Origin: Burkholderiaceae bacterium
Lineage (GTDB): Bacteria > Pseudomonadota > Gammaproteobacteria > Burkholderiales > Burkholderiaceae_E
Reading direction: 5' to 3'
Assembly: GCA_023954135.1 (NCBI GenBank)
Contig: JAMLIN010000032.1
Location: forward strand, 1 to 48,940
Length of the DNA: 48,940 nt
Below the pieces are notes generated by a model that had not been told where the DNA came from, did no database searches, and was given only the letters and a program-made list of their open reading frames with translations. Made by a program: the position numbers and the translations under genes. Every line of letters begins with the position of its first letter. Positions within the stretch are counted from its first letter, which is position 1. Positions 1 to 10,742 of this stretch are shown here, piece by piece.

Positions 1-13
1 TGACATGCCCCAG
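1..13. repeat. Left terminal inverted repeat of the IS
   Basis: TGACATGCCCCAG pairs with the complement of 1201-1213 with one mismatch (A for C at base 5). It lies beyond the 3' end of the transposase gene. Confidence 0.8.
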
Positions 14-18
14 GATCC

Positions 19-888
19 TCAGGCCATTGATTCCTGGAAGACGGCTCGGTTGGGGATCGTGGACAGGGGTTGATGCTGCGATCGGAACTCGATCGGGGTC
101 AAGTAGTTCAGGCTCATGTGCGGCCGCACGGCGTTGTAGTGATGACGCCAGGCCTCGATCACGACGCGGGCCTCGCGGCGGGTGCGAAACCATTCGACGT
201 TCAGGCACTCATCGCGCAGTCGCCCGTTGAAGCTCTCGTTGGTGCCGTTCTGCCAGGGCTTGCCCGGATCGATGTGGGCGGTCTCCACCTTGTTCTCCGT
301 GAGCCACTTCAGGATCGCCAGGCTCACGAACTCCGGCCCGTTGTCGCTACGCACGAAGGCCGGCACGCCGCGCTCGCTCATCAGCCGCGCCAGGATCTCG
401 ATGACGCGGCCCGAGCGGATCGAGCCAGCCACGTCGATCGCCAGGCACTCGTGGGTGAACTCGTCTACGACCGTCAGGCACTTGAGCTGCTGGCCGTTGG
501 CGCAGGCGTCGAAGACGAAGTCGTAGGCCCAGACGTGATTGGCGGCTCGCGCCGGCAGCGGCCGGGGTCGAGCGCTGGAGATCCGCTTCCTGCGGCGCTT
601 GGCGGGCAGTTGCAGCTTCGCCTTGCGCCACAACCGCTCGGCGCGGCCCGGACTCATCACATGGCCTTCGCGAGCCAGGAAGATGCGGATCTTGCGATAC
701 CCGTAGCGGGGATACTGGCCGGACAGCCGCTTCATCGCTTCGATCACCGGGGCGTCCTTGGCGTCGATTCTCGACTCGTAGGACATGCCGGATCGTGAGA
801 CTCCGATCAGCCTGCAGGCGCGTCGTTGGGTGATGCCCCGGCCGATGAGAAACCCGACCTGGTCGCGACGGGCCTGCAGGCTCACCAC
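19..888 (-). CDS. IS3-family transposase OrfB (DDE catalytic subunit)
   Basis: This 289-residue protein carries the rve/DDE integrase domain of IS3 transposases. An N-terminal HTH_21-like region (about residues 45-105) precedes the catalytic core. The first Asp lies in WAYDFVFD, the second in RSDNGPEF, and the Glu in [14 protein letters not shown]. It overlaps orfA by a few bases in the -1 frame, so the active protein is probably an OrfAB fusion made by frameshifting, as in other IS3 elements. The DDE motif looks intact and there is no internal stop, so the element may still be active. Confidence 0.92.
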   Translation of the reverse strand: MVSLQARRDQVGFLIGRGITQRRACRLIGVSRSGMSYESRIDAKDAPVIEAMKRLSGQYPRYGYRKIRIFLAREGHVMSPGRAERLWRKAKLQLPAKRRRKRISSARPRPLPARAANHVWAYDFVFDACANGQQLKCLTVVDEFTHECLAIDVAGSIRSGRVIEILARLMSERGVPAFVRSDNGPEFVSLAILKWLTENKVETAHIDPGKPWQNGTNESFNGRLRDECLNVEWFRTRREARVVIEAWRHHYNAVRPHMSLNYLTPIEFRSQHQPLSTIPNRAVFQESMA

Positions 889-1145
889 TTTTTTCGGTTC
901 ACCTCGCGCATCGCGTCGATCTCGAGGTCACGCTCGGCCAGAAGCTTCTTGAGCTTGGCGTTCTCCGCTTCGAGCGACTTCAGCTTCTTGACGTCGCTCG
1001 GCTCCATACCCGCAAAGTGCTGTCGCCAGGCGTAGATCGTCTGCTCGCTGACCTTGTTGCGCTTGGCCGCCGCGGCGACGGTCGACTTCTCGGCTTCCCG
1101 GAGGATGGCGACCATCTGCTCCTCGGTGAATCGGCTCTTTCTCAT
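882..1145 (-). CDS. IS3-family transposase OrfA (HTH protein)
   Basis: An 87-residue DNA-binding subunit. It begins [19 protein letters not shown], the usual start of IS407/IS2-type OrfA, with a helix-turn-helix around residues 8-45 ([21 protein letters not shown]). A leucine-rich coiled coil follows ([21 protein letters not shown]) for multimerisation. It ends seven bases inside orfB. A slippery A6G run at 888-894 (minus strand) sits immediately before its stop, as expected for programmed -1 frameshifting. Confidence 0.92.
   Translation of the reverse strand: MRKSRFTEEQMVAILREAEKSTVAAAAKRNKVSEQTIYAWRQHFAGMEPSDVKKLKSLEAENAKLKKLLAERDLEIDAMREVNRKKW
888..894 (-). other. Slippery A6G frameshift site between orfA and orfB
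   Basis: On the minus strand the sequence reads AAAAAAG just upstream of the orfA TGA (882-884). A6G heptamers at this place drive the -1 frameshift that yields OrfAB in IS3 elements. Its use here is inferred. Confidence 0.7.
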
Positions 1146-1200
1146 CGGCTCTTCCTTTGCGAAGAAGAGCCATCTTTCCAGAATTCAGTGGGCCGAAGAA

Positions 1201-1213
1201 CTGGGGCAGGTCA
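1201..1213. repeat. Right terminal inverted repeat of the IS
   Basis: CTGGGGCAGGTCA is the inverted partner of bases 1-13. It lies upstream of orfA and marks the junction with the interrupted gene on the right. Confidence 0.8.
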
Positions 1214-1595
1214 CTACATCTCCGGCTCAAAAGGCACAAAGAAGAACCCAGTATTTTTTGTCACTTGCGGCACAGGCCGCGATGCGCACAACGTGTTCTT
1301 CTCAAAGTCAGACATAGAGGCGGGGCGAACCCTAGGCGCTGCCAAACACATCGACCGCAGCCGCGGGATTGCACTGTGCGAGGCCTATGCGAAGAATTCC
1401 GCCCGACACCCCAGCACAGTGAGCTTCTCGCGCATCATGGACCTCGCTGTCGACGAGCATCCGAACGGCAGAACGACTGTCAGTTCGTCTTTCATGGCGA
1501 AAAACAGCTTCAATCTTGAGCTCAAGCACGGTATCCGTTGCCTGCTCGACGAGAACGGTCTCATCGAAGCGCACGTTTCCGAGACGAGCCGCTGA
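1214..1595 (+). pseudogene. 3' remnant of an unknown gene cut by the IS
   Basis: An open frame enters from the IS at 1214 and ends at a TGA at 1593-1595, giving about 126 residues of protein-like sequence (FFVTCGTGRDAHNVFFSKSD, then HPSTVSFSRIMDLAVDEHPN and ELKHGIRCLLDENGLIEA). The start has been lost to the insertion, and the in-frame ATG at 1017 lies inside the IS. I do not recognise the family. The sequence is visibly less GC-rich than the queA side, which suggests acquired DNA. Either a decayed gene or a chance in-frame fusion with IS sequence is possible. Confidence 0.5.
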
Positions 1596-1717
1596 GCAGA
1601 CAGAACCGGCCGAGTATTGGAAATCTAACCAACGACTCGCGAACGCTGGCGCCCAAAGCTAGCGCGTAACCAGGCTCGCCGAGTCCAAAAAAATGCACCA
1701 GCTTGGGGCGTCACTGC

Positions 1718-1792
1718 TCAGTAAGGCATAACCGGGGGCGTTCCTGACTCAGGCATGACGTGCGCATTCGGCCTCAGATATGCCTTATCTGA
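1718..1792. repeat. Inverted pair of a TAAGGCATA-containing element
   Basis: TCAGTAAGGCATA at 1718-1730 recurs in inverted form at 1779-1792. The right copy lies within a 19-bp palindrome, 1774-1792, with 7-bp arms TCAGATA/TATCTGA. The pair lies between the IS-flanking remnant and the 3' end of the tRNA-Leu gene, a common position for integrase or recombinase sites. No integrase gene is visible, so the function is unknown. The remainder of 1596-1824 holds no gene that I can see. Confidence 0.4.
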
Positions 1793-1824
1793 CAGCGTCA
1801 GGGCACCTGTCGGGCAGGCGGTGA

Positions 1825-4188
<2,364 letters not shown>

Positions 4189-4199
4189 CGCCCGGCGGG

Positions 4200-4205
4200 T
4201 ATAAT
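4200..4205 (+). promoter_or_regulatory. Possible -10 element before yajC
   Basis: A perfect TATAAT sits 12 bases after the tgt stop and about 105 bases before the yajC start. No convincing -35 is spaced correctly upstream, so it could be an internal promoter of the yajC-secD-secF genes or chance in GC-rich DNA. Confidence 0.35.
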
Positions 4206-4310
4206 CGCGGCGCCAGACAAGTCAAGTCCCATCCCGCCTGGTTCGCGGCCGGCCCGCCGGCCCGAATCAGCCGCCGGCGGCGCGCCGGCGATCAGTCAGG
4301 AGAACTCTCG

Positions 4311-4652
4311 GTGTTCATTTCAAACGCATACGCACAGGCCGGTGGCGGCAGCGAGCAACTGTTCGGCTTCCTGCCGATCATCCTGATGTTCGTGGTGCTC
4401 TACTTCCTGATGATCCGCCCGCAGATGAAGCGCGCGAAGGAGCACCGCACGATGCTGGAGGCCCTCAAGAAGGGCGACGAGGTGATCACCGGCGGCGGCG
4501 TCGTCGGCCGGGTCACCAAGGTCGGCGAAGCCTACGTCACCCTCGAGGTCGCCCAGACCGACGGCAAGAACGGCAGCCAGACCATCGAGATGCAGTTCCA
4601 GAAGAGCGCGATCCAGACCCTGCTGCCCAACGGCACCCTGAAATCCCTCTAG
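4311..4652 (+). CDS. yajC: Sec translocon accessory protein YajC
   Basis: YajC is a small inner-membrane partner of SecDF-YidC. The 113-residue product has a short N-terminus (MFISNAYAQAGGGSEQ), one transmembrane segment (FLPIILMFVVLYFLMI, about residues 22-37), then RPQMKRAKEHRTML and the GDEVITGGGVVGRVTKV domain. I chose the GTG at 4311 because AGGAG at 4298-4302 lies eight bases upstream and the protein then begins as in other YajC proteins. secD follows after 115 bases. Confidence 0.93.
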   Translation: MFISNAYAQAGGGSEQLFGFLPIILMFVVLYFLMIRPQMKRAKEHRTMLEALKKGDEVITGGGVVGRVTKVGEAYVTLEVAQTDGKNGSQTIEMQFQKSAIQTLLPNGTLKSL

Positions 4653-4655
4653 GCG

Positions 4656-4722
4656 GCGCCTGCCGCCAGCGCCGCATCCCGAACGGCTGGCGCCAGACCC
4701 CACGGACGACGGCGGCAGGCGC
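4656..4722 (+). other. Long-stem inverted repeat between yajC and secD
   Basis: GCGCCTGCCGCC at 4656-4667 pairs perfectly with GGCGGCAGGCGC at 4711-4722, closing a 43-base loop. It begins three bases after the yajC stop. No T-run follows, so it is not an obvious terminator. An mRNA structure that sets the relative expression of yajC and secDF is possible. Confidence 0.5.
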
Positions 4723-4767
4723 GGACAGCGCCGCCGCCGTCGCGTATCCGAACCAAGGCATCGACCC

Positions 4768-6603
4768 ATGAACAGGTACCCGATCTGGAAGTACGTCGTC
4801 ATCGCGATCACGATGGTGTTCGGCCTGCTCTACACCCTGCCGAACTTCTACGGCGAAGCGCCGGCGGTGCAGGTCTCGAGCGGCAAGTCCACCGTGAGGA
4901 TCGACGACGGCATGCGCGAACGGGTGCGAGGCATTCTCGCCGATGCGAACCTGACGAGCACCGGGATCTTCTTCGACGGCAATTCGGTCAAGGCCCGTTT
5001 CGAGAGCACCGACGAGCAGTTCCGCGCCCAGGCCGTGATCCAGCGGGGGCTCAATCCCGACCCAGACGATCCGAGCTGGATCGTCGCGATGAACCTGCTG
5101 TCGAACACGCCGCAATGGCTGCTCTCGATCAACGCCCTGCCGATGTACCTCGGGCTCGATCTGCGCGGCGGCGTGCACTTCCTGATGCAGGTCGACATGG
5201 CGAGCGCGCTCGACAAGCGTCTCGACTCGATGGCGGGGGAAGCCCGCAGCCTCCTGCGCGAGGCCCGGGTGCGCCACGCCGGGATCGACCGCGACGGCGA
5301 CGGCTTCGTGATCCGGTTCCGTGATGCCCAGCAGCGCGGCACTGCCCTCACGGCGCTCACGCGCGCCATGCAGGAGCTGACCTTCACCGAAGCGGGCGAA
5401 GGCGACGCGCTGCGGATCGACGCCCGCTTCAAGCCCGATGCGGCAAAGCAGATCCAGGAAAACGCGCTCAGCCAGAACATCACCACCCTTTCGAACCGGG
5501 TCAACGAGCTCGGGGTGTCCGAGCCGGTCATCCAGCGCCAGGGCGCCGACCGGGTCGTCGTGCAGCTGCCCGGGGTGCAGGACACCGCCAAGGCGAAGGA
5601 CATCATCGGGCGCACCGCGACCCTCGAGGTCCGCCTCGTCTGCGAACGCCCCGAGGAGATCGCGGCGCTCGCGGCCGGCAACGTGCCCTTCGGCTGCGAT
5701 CGCTATGTGGATCGCGACGGACGGCCCCTGCTCGTGCAGAAGCAGGTGATCCTCACCGGCGAGAACCTGAACAACGCCCTGCCCGGCTTCGACTCCCAGA
5801 CCCAGGAGCCGACGGTCAACCTGAACCTCGACACCAATGGCGCGCGCATCTTCCGGGACGTGACCCGGGCCAACATCGGCAAGCGGATGGCGATCCTGCT
5901 GTTCGAGAAGGGCAAGGGCGAGGTCGTCACCGCCCCGGTGATCCGTACCGAGATTCCCGGCGGGCGGGTCCAGATCAGCGGCCAGATGACCACCACCGAG
6001 GCGGCCGACACCGCCCTGCTGCTGCGCGCCGGCTCGCTCGCCGCCCCGATGGAGATCATCGAGGAGCGCACCATCGGCCCCAGCCTCGGGGCGGCGAACA
6101 TCGAGAAGGGCTTTCGCAGCAACCTCTACGGCTTCATCGCGATCGCGATCTTCATGATCGCGTACTACACGATCTTCGGCCTGATCTCGTCACTCGCGCT
6201 GGCGTTCAACCTCGTCCTGCTGATCGCGCTGCTGTCGGTGCTCCAGGCCACGCTCACGCTGCCCGGCATCGCGGCGATCGCACTGACCCTGGGCATGGCG
6301 ATCGACGCGAACGTGCTGATCAACGAGCGGATCCGCGAGGAGCTTCGTGCCGGAGTGAGCCCCCAGGCGGCGATCTCGCTCGGCTACGAGCATGCCTGGC
6401 GGACGATTCTCGACTCGAACGTCACCACGCTGATCGCCGGGCTCGCCCTGCTGATCTTCGGCTCGGGGCCGATCCGCGGCTTCGCGGTCGTCCACTGCCT
6501 CGGCATCCTGACCTCGATGTTCTCGGCGGTCGTGTTCTCGCGCGGCATCGTCAACCTCTGGTTCGGCCGGCAGAAGAAACTCACGCACGTCCCGATCGGC
6601 TGA
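4768..6603 (+). CDS. secD: Protein translocase subunit SecD
   Basis: SecD works with SecF to use the proton gradient for late steps of protein export. The 611-residue protein begins with a transmembrane helix (residues 8-25). It has the LGLDLRGGVHFLMQVD signature at about residue 130, large periplasmic P1 domains, then the RND-type membrane domain (GFIAIAIFMIAYYTIFG onward). The conserved GMAIDANVLINERIREEL motif is present at about residue 510. The length matches proteobacterial SecD. secF starts 16 bases downstream. Confidence 0.97.
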   Translation: MNRYPIWKYVVIAITMVFGLLYTLPNFYGEAPAVQVSSGKSTVRIDDGMRERVRGILADANLTSTGIFFDGNSVKARFESTDEQFRAQAVIQRGLNPDPDDPSWIVAMNLLSNTPQWLLSINALPMYLGLDLRGGVHFLMQVDMASALDKRLDSMAGEARSLLREARVRHAGIDRDGDGFVIRFRDAQQRGTALTALTRAMQELTFTEAGEGDALRIDARFKPDAAKQIQENALSQNITTLSNRVNELGVSEPVIQRQGADRVVVQLPGVQDTAKAKDIIGRTATLEVRLVCERPEEIAALAAGNVPFGCDRYVDRDGRPLLVQKQVILTGENLNNALPGFDSQTQEPTVNLNLDTNGARIFRDVTRANIGKRMAILLFEKGKGEVVTAPVIRTEIPGGRVQISGQMTTTEAADTALLLRAGSLAAPMEIIEERTIGPSLGAANIEKGFRSNLYGFIAIAIFMIAYYTIFGLISSLALAFNLVLLIALLSVLQATLTLPGIAAIALTLGMAIDANVLINERIREELRAGVSPQAAISLGYEHAWRTILDSNVTTLIAGLALLIFGSGPIRGFAVVHCLGILTSMFSAVVFSRGIVNLWFGRQKKLTHVPIG

Positions 6604-6619
6604 GCAAGGAATATTCGAC

Positions 6620-7555
6620 ATGGATTTCTTCCCGATCAAGCGCGACATCCCCTTCATGCGCTATGCGCTGGTGTGGAACGTGATCTCCATCATCACGTTC
6701 CTGCTCGCGGTGTTCTTCCTCGCGACCCGGGGCCTGCACCTGTCGATCGAGTTCACCGGCGGCACCGTGATGGAGGTGAGCTACAAGAACGAGGCACCGA
6801 TCGAGTCGATCCGCCAGTCGCTCGAGGAGATGGGCTATCCGGATGCCCAGGTGCAGAACTTCGGCACATCGCACGATGCCATGATCCGCCTGCCCCTGCG
6901 CGAAGGAACCACATCGGACGCGATTTCCGAGGAGGTGAAGGCAAAGCTTCTGGCCGCGGACGAGACCATGCAGGTGACGCGGGTCGAGTTCGTCGGTCCC
7001 CAGGTCGGCGAGGAGCTCGCGACCGACGGCGCGATGGCGGTGCTCTTCGTGGTGATCGGCATCATGATCTACCTGGCGATGCGCTTCGAATGGAAGTTCG
7101 CCGTCTCCGCCGTCGTCGCCAATACGCACGACGTGGTGATCATCCTCGGCTTCTTCGCCTTCTTCCAGTGGGAGTTCTCGCTCGCGGTGCTGGCGGCGAT
7201 CCTCGCGGTGGCCGGCTACTCGGTCAACGAGGCGGTGGTGGTGTTCGACCGGATCCGCGAGAACTTCCGCAAGATGCGCAAGGCGAGCACGGTCGAGGTG
7301 ATCAACAACGCCATCACCCGCACCATGTCGCGGACCATCATCACGCACGGTTCCACCCAGATGATGGTGCTGTCGATGCTGTTCTTCGGCGGCCCGACCC
7401 TGCACTACTTCGCGATCGCGCTGACGATCGGGATCCTGTTCGGGATCTATTCGTCGATCTTCGTCGGATCGGCCATCGCAATGTGGCTCGGCCTCAAGCG
7501 CGAGGACATGGTGAGGTCGGTGAAGAAGGACGACGGCCAGCCCGAGCTTCCGTAA
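6620..7555 (+). CDS. secF: Protein translocase subunit SecF
   Basis: SecF is the smaller RND-type partner of SecD. The 311-residue product has TM1 (residues 16-35), the IEFTGGTVMEVSY motif at about residue 45 and a periplasmic domain. Five further helices include YSVNEAVVVFDRIRENFRKMRK, the SecF counterpart of the SecD proton-relay segment. An AAGGA ribosome site precedes the ATG. It is the last gene of the queA-secF run; a short GGGCC/GGCCC hairpin follows at about 7563. Confidence 0.97.
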   Translation: MDFFPIKRDIPFMRYALVWNVISIITFLLAVFFLATRGLHLSIEFTGGTVMEVSYKNEAPIESIRQSLEEMGYPDAQVQNFGTSHDAMIRLPLREGTTSDAISEEVKAKLLAADETMQVTRVEFVGPQVGEELATDGAMAVLFVVIGIMIYLAMRFEWKFAVSAVVANTHDVVIILGFFAFFQWEFSLAVLAAILAVAGYSVNEAVVVFDRIRENFRKMRKASTVEVINNAITRTMSRTIITHGSTQMMVLSMLFFGGPTLHYFAIALTIGILFGIYSSIFVGSAIAMWLGLKREDMVRSVKKDDGQPELP

Positions 7556-7612
7556 GCGGGCGGGCCGCTGGCCCGATGGCGGCGCGGAGGCGATACTAGC
7601 GGCGTTGGCGCG

Positions 7613-8323
7613 ATGCGCCGCTCACCGCCGATGACGAACATGTCGAACCAGGCTGCAAGCACCACCGGCGGGCAGGCTCCCGTGATCTGGGACCTCCCTA
7701 CCAGGCTGTTCCACTGGATCCTCGTCGCGCTGTTCATCAGCTCGTTCCTCACCGCCCAGGCGGGCGGGAACTGGATGGAGTGGCACTTCCGCAGCGGTTA
7801 CGCGATCCTCACGCTGATCGCGTTTCGCATCGTCTGGGGATTCGCCGGCGGCCGGTATGCCCGGTTTCGCAGCTTCCTGTTCGGTCCGGGCCGCATCCTC
7901 GCCTACCTGCGTGGCGCGCCGGATGCGCCGGCCGGGCCCGGCCACAATCCGGTCGGCGCGCTGTCCGTCTTCGCGATGCTGCTCTTCATCGGCGCGCAGG
8001 CCGTGCTGGGCCTGTTCGCCAACGACGACATCGCCAGCGAAGGTCCGCTCGCGGCCAGCGTGAGCAAGCGCACCAGCGACTACCTGACCGGCCTGCACAT
8101 CGCCAACGAGCCGATCCTGATCGGACTGATCGGACTGCACATCGTGGCGATCGTCTGGTACCGGATCTTCCGGCGGCGCAACCTGGTGGTGCCGATGATC
8201 ACCGGCCGCGACAGCCAGGCGCCGCCGGACGCGATATCGAGCCGCGACGATGCAAGGCTGCGGCTCGCCGCCCTGGCGATCGTCGTGATCATCGCGATCG
8301 GAGTCTGGCTGCTCGTGCGCTAG
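7613..8323 (+). CDS. Membrane-bound cytochrome b (b561/Ni-Fe hydrogenase b type)
   Basis: A 236-residue four- to five-helix membrane protein of the cytochrome b561 / hydrogenase-type cytochrome b group. Candidate haem-ligating histidines are in LPTRLFHWILVALF, NWMEWHFRSGYAI, GLHIANEPI and IGLHIVAIVWYRIF. It probably passes electrons between quinone and a c-type cytochrome; the cytochrome c' gene converges on it at the 3' end. The start is uncertain: ATGs at 7613, 7631 and 7640 are all possible and none has a strong ribosome site. Confidence 0.85.
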   Translation: MRRSPPMTNMSNQAASTTGGQAPVIWDLPTRLFHWILVALFISSFLTAQAGGNWMEWHFRSGYAILTLIAFRIVWGFAGGRYARFRSFLFGPGRILAYLRGAPDAPAGPGHNPVGALSVFAMLLFIGAQAVLGLFANDDIASEGPLAASVSKRTSDYLTGLHIANEPILIGLIGLHIVAIVWYRIFRRRNLVVPMITGRDSQAPPDAISSRDDARLRLAALAIVVIIAIGVWLLVR

Positions 8324-8343
8324 CCTGGCCCTCGAACGTACGA

Positions 8344-8373
8344 CGGCCCGGTGCGCATCGCGCGACCGGGCCG
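8344..8373. terminator. Bidirectional hairpin between convergent cytochrome genes
   Basis: CGGCCCGGT (8344-8352) pairs perfectly with ACCGGGCCG (8365-8373) around a 12-base loop. It lies between the convergent ends of the cytochrome b and cytochrome c' genes. T-tracts are weak, so termination is inferred from position and stem strength. Confidence 0.6.
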
Positions 8374-8403
8374 CCGTCCCTTCCTCATGCGAAGGATGGC
8401 TGC

Positions 8404-8865
8404 CTATCGTCTCTTGCGGAAATCGTCGTGGCAATCCTTGCAGGCCTTGCCCGCCACGCCGAACGCGCCCTTGAGCGCGCCCTCGTCACCCGAGGCGGCG
8501 ACCTTCGCAAGCTCCGCGACCGCCTTCTGCATGTTCTCGGCCGCCGCATCGAACTTCGCCCGGTTCTTCCATATCTCGGGCCGGGCGCCGGTGTCGCCGC
8601 TGTCGGTGCCGTCGACGAAAGCGGGGAACGGCAGGTGGGACATGGTCTCGACGATCTTCGCATCGGCGGCAACCGACGGACCATAGGGCGCCTCGCCCTT
8701 GACGACCGCACCGATCCGGCCGAAATGCGCGGCCATCACGGTGAACGCCGACTGCCGGTACTTGATGGCGTCCTCGGGCTTGGCGAACTGGGCGGCTGCG
8801 GGGACCGCCATCATCACACCGGCGGCGGCCATCGCGGCGACCCCGATCACGGAACTGAGCTTCAT
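8404..8865 (-). CDS. Cytochrome c', periplasmic
   Basis: The 153-residue precursor has a signal peptide (MKLSSVIGVAAMAAAGVMM, cleavage after AAA near residue 25). It then has the four-helix cytochrome c' fold with the haem motif CKDCH near the C-terminus (C142, C145, H146), the family's usual place. The start at 8865 is preceded by GGAG and gives a proper signal peptide; an upstream in-frame ATG at 8955 does not. Cytochromes c' bind NO or act in electron transfer. It lies 103 bases after a yceI gene in the same direction. Confidence 0.93.
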   Translation of the reverse strand: MKLSSVIGVAAMAAAGVMMAVPAAAQFAKPEDAIKYRQSAFTVMAAHFGRIGAVVKGEAPYGPSVAADAKIVETMSHLPFPAFVDGTDSGDTGARPEIWKNRAKFDAAAENMQKAVAELAKVAASGDEGALKGAFGVAGKACKDCHDDFRKRR

Positions 8866-8968
8866 CTTCGACTCCAGTATTGAGTTTCGGATTGCGATGC
8901 CGCCGACGTCTCGGCATCCGGGCTTGTAGCGGCCGGGCCCGCGGCCGATGGCCACAAGTGCCAGCCTA

Positions 8969-9559
8969 TCACTGCTTCAGTGCTTCCACCTGGATCGCGA
9001 GGCGCACCTCCGGCGTGCTCGGCGGCGCGCCGTAGGAGAGACCCCAGTCGCTGCGGTCGATCACGGCGGTGGCTTCCGCGCCGCAGACCTCCACCTTGAG
9101 CATCGGATGATCGCGGCATGCGAAGGATTCGAGCTTGAGCTCGACCGGCTTGCTCACGCCGAGCATCCGGAGCTCGCCGCCCACCGCCACGGGCACATCG
9201 CCCTCGAAGCGGAAGTCGCTGCCGGTGAAGCGGATCTCGGGATGCTTCTCGACATCGAAGAGATCCGCGCTGAGCAGGTGCTTGTTGAGCTGCGCGTGCC
9301 CCATGTCGATCGAGGCGGCATCGATGACGACCTCGATGCGGCCGGTCTTCGCCTGGCGGTCGAGCTCGATGGTGCCAGCGGTCTTGTTGAACTTGCCGCG
9401 GAACCAGGAGATTCCCATGTGGTTGGCGGCGAAGCTCGGATAGGTATGCGAGGGATCGATCCGGTAGGTATCGGCACTGGCGCCGGCGAAGGGCGCAGCG
9501 ACGAGGGCTGCGGCCAGGGCGACACGAAGCGCCGAGGCGGAAAGCGTCCGGGATGTCAT
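8969..9559 (-). CDS. YceI-family periplasmic protein (first copy)
   Basis: A 196-residue secreted lipocalin-like protein of the YceI family, which binds isoprenoid or quinone-like molecules. It has a signal peptide (residues 1-29, ending GASA), then YRIDPSHTYPSFAANHMG, the typical YceI start. FDVEKHPEIRFTGSDF and a C-terminal DRSDWGLSYG follow. AAGGAG precedes the ATG at 9559. It is a diverged paralogue of the next gene and lies downstream of marR, cytochrome b561 and that copy. Pairing of YceI with cytochrome b561 is common in proteobacteria. Confidence 0.93.
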   Translation of the reverse strand: MTSRTLSASALRVALAAALVAAPFAGASADTYRIDPSHTYPSFAANHMGISWFRGKFNKTAGTIELDRQAKTGRIEVVIDAASIDMGHAQLNKHLLSADLFDVEKHPEIRFTGSDFRFEGDVPVAVGGELRMLGVSKPVELKLESFACRDHPMLKVEVCGAEATAVIDRSDWGLSYGAPPSTPEVRLAIQVEALKQ

Positions 9560-9600
9560 CGTTCGGAGACTCCTTGCTGTGGATGGATGGGGAAAGGTGG

Positions 9601-10176
9601 TCAGGGCGAGGCGACGACGATGCGAAAGCGCACCCGCACCTCGTCGGCGAGGATCGAGGTGTCGCGCCACTCGCCGTCGCCGATGCCGAAGGCGAGCCGG
9701 GAGATCGGCACCTCGCCTTCGAAGACCGAACCGCCATCGGCCTGCGCCAGCGTGAAGGGCCCGCTCACCTCGGCGCTGCGGCCCTTCATCTGGAGCCGGC
9801 CAGCGAACTCGTAGCGTCCCTCGGCGACGAGCTTCGCGCCGCTGGCCTCGAAGACCGCCTGCGGATGCCGCTCGACGTCGAACCACTCCGGGCGCCGGGT
9901 CTCCGCCGCGTACTCCTCGGCGCCGGGGCCGAGCTCGAAGCTTGCGGTATCGACCACGATCCGTGCCCGCGCCGCAGCCGGGGCGGCGGGATCGAAGTCG
10001 ACGTCGGCATCGAAGCGGGTGAACCGGCCTTCGACGGGCACGCCCATCTGGGTGAAGACCGCCTTCACATGGCTCGCACCGGCCGTCGCGCCCGATTGCG
10101 CGATTGCCATGCCGGCGACCACGGTAAGGGCGGCTGCGAGCAGGCCGGCGAAGCGCCGGCGATCGATCCGTATCAT
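9601..10176 (-). CDS. YceI-family periplasmic protein (second copy)
   Basis: A 191-residue YceI-domain protein with an N-terminal signal (RRFAGLLAAALTVVAGMAIAQ) preceded by arginines. It has the family pattern GRFTRFDADVDFDPAAP and FDVERHPQAVFEASG, and ends with FGIGDGEWRDTSILADEVRVRF. The ATG overlaps the stop of the cytochrome b561 gene (ATGA), so the two are translationally coupled. It differs strongly from the neighbouring copy, pointing to an old duplication or separate ligands. Confidence 0.92.
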   Translation of the reverse strand: MIRIDRRRFAGLLAAALTVVAGMAIAQSGATAGASHVKAVFTQMGVPVEGRFTRFDADVDFDPAAPAAARARIVVDTASFELGPGAEEYAAETRRPEWFDVERHPQAVFEASGAKLVAEGRYEFAGRLQMKGRSAEVSGPFTLAQADGGSVFEGEVPISRLAFGIGDGEWRDTSILADEVRVRFRIVVASP

Positions 10177-10742
10177 CGGGAAGACTCCATCGGGATGTTC
10201 CTGCGCCGACCCGGCAGCATGCGCAGGAGCGTTGCGTCGCGATCGATCAGGTGATGCTTGAGGGCGGCCGCGACGTGGATCGCGACCAGGGCGGCGAGGC
10301 TCCAGTTGAGCCACTGGTGAACCTGGACCAGCCGGTCCGCCAGGGCCTTGTCCGGCCCGACGAGATCGGGCAGCGGCAGCAGGCCGAGCCACACCGTGGA
10401 AACCCCGGCAGCCGAGCTGAAGAGCCAGCCCGACAAGGGGATCGCGACCAGCAGGACATAGAGCCCGGCATGCCCCAGCTGCGCCGCCCGCTCCTGCCAG
10501 GCCGGCATGGGCAGAAGCGCGGGCGCCGGGCGATACAGGCGCCATGCAAGCCGGATCCAGGCAAGGAAGAACACCGTCACCCCGATCCATTTGTGCCAGG
10601 AAACGAGCTGCAGCTTGCGCGGCGACAGGCGCATGTCGACCATCAGCAGCCCGATCGCGAAGCCGGTGATCACCAGCGCCGCGACCAGCCAGTGCAGGCC
10701 GATCGCGACCGCGCCGTATCGCTCGGGGGTTTCCCGGTTCAC
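10173..10742 (-). CDS. Cytochrome b561
   Basis: A 189-residue di-haem membrane cytochrome of the bacterial b561 (CybB/YodB) family. Four transmembrane helices carry histidines at IGLHWLVAALVI, VSWHKWIGVTVF, VQVHQWLNWSLAALVAIHVAAALKHH. It starts with GTG, and that codon overlaps the marR stop (GTGA). It very likely delivers electrons from quinol toward the periplasm, possibly in concert with the co-transcribed YceI proteins. Confidence 0.93.
   Translation of the reverse strand: MNRETPERYGAVAIGLHWLVAALVITGFAIGLLMVDMRLSPRKLQLVSWHKWIGVTVFFLAWIRLAWRLYRPAPALLPMPAWQERAAQLGHAGLYVLLVAIPLSGWLFSSAAGVSTVWLGLLPLPDLVGPDKALADRLVQVHQWLNWSLAALVAIHVAAALKHHLIDRDATLLRMLPGRRRNIPMESSR

Larger units (their letters stand above)
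1..1213 (-). mobile_element. IS3-family insertion sequence, IS407-like
   Basis: A complete-looking IS of about 1.2 kb with two overlapping ORFs read leftward and imperfect terminal inverted repeats. Positions 1-13 read TGACATGCCCCAG; 1201-1213 read the complement of TGACCTGCCCCAG, 12 of 13 bases matching. Ends of the TGACCTGCCCC type and the orfA/orfB layout are typical of the IS407 group of IS3. The window starts on the first base of the element, so the left flank and any target duplication cannot be checked. The right flank is a truncated gene. Confidence 0.88.

Noticed and set aside
1625-1675. ATCTAAC motif after an ORF end, resembling the first element of an integron attC site
   Set aside because: No matching GTTRRRY end or paired inner sites are present, so it cannot form an attC.
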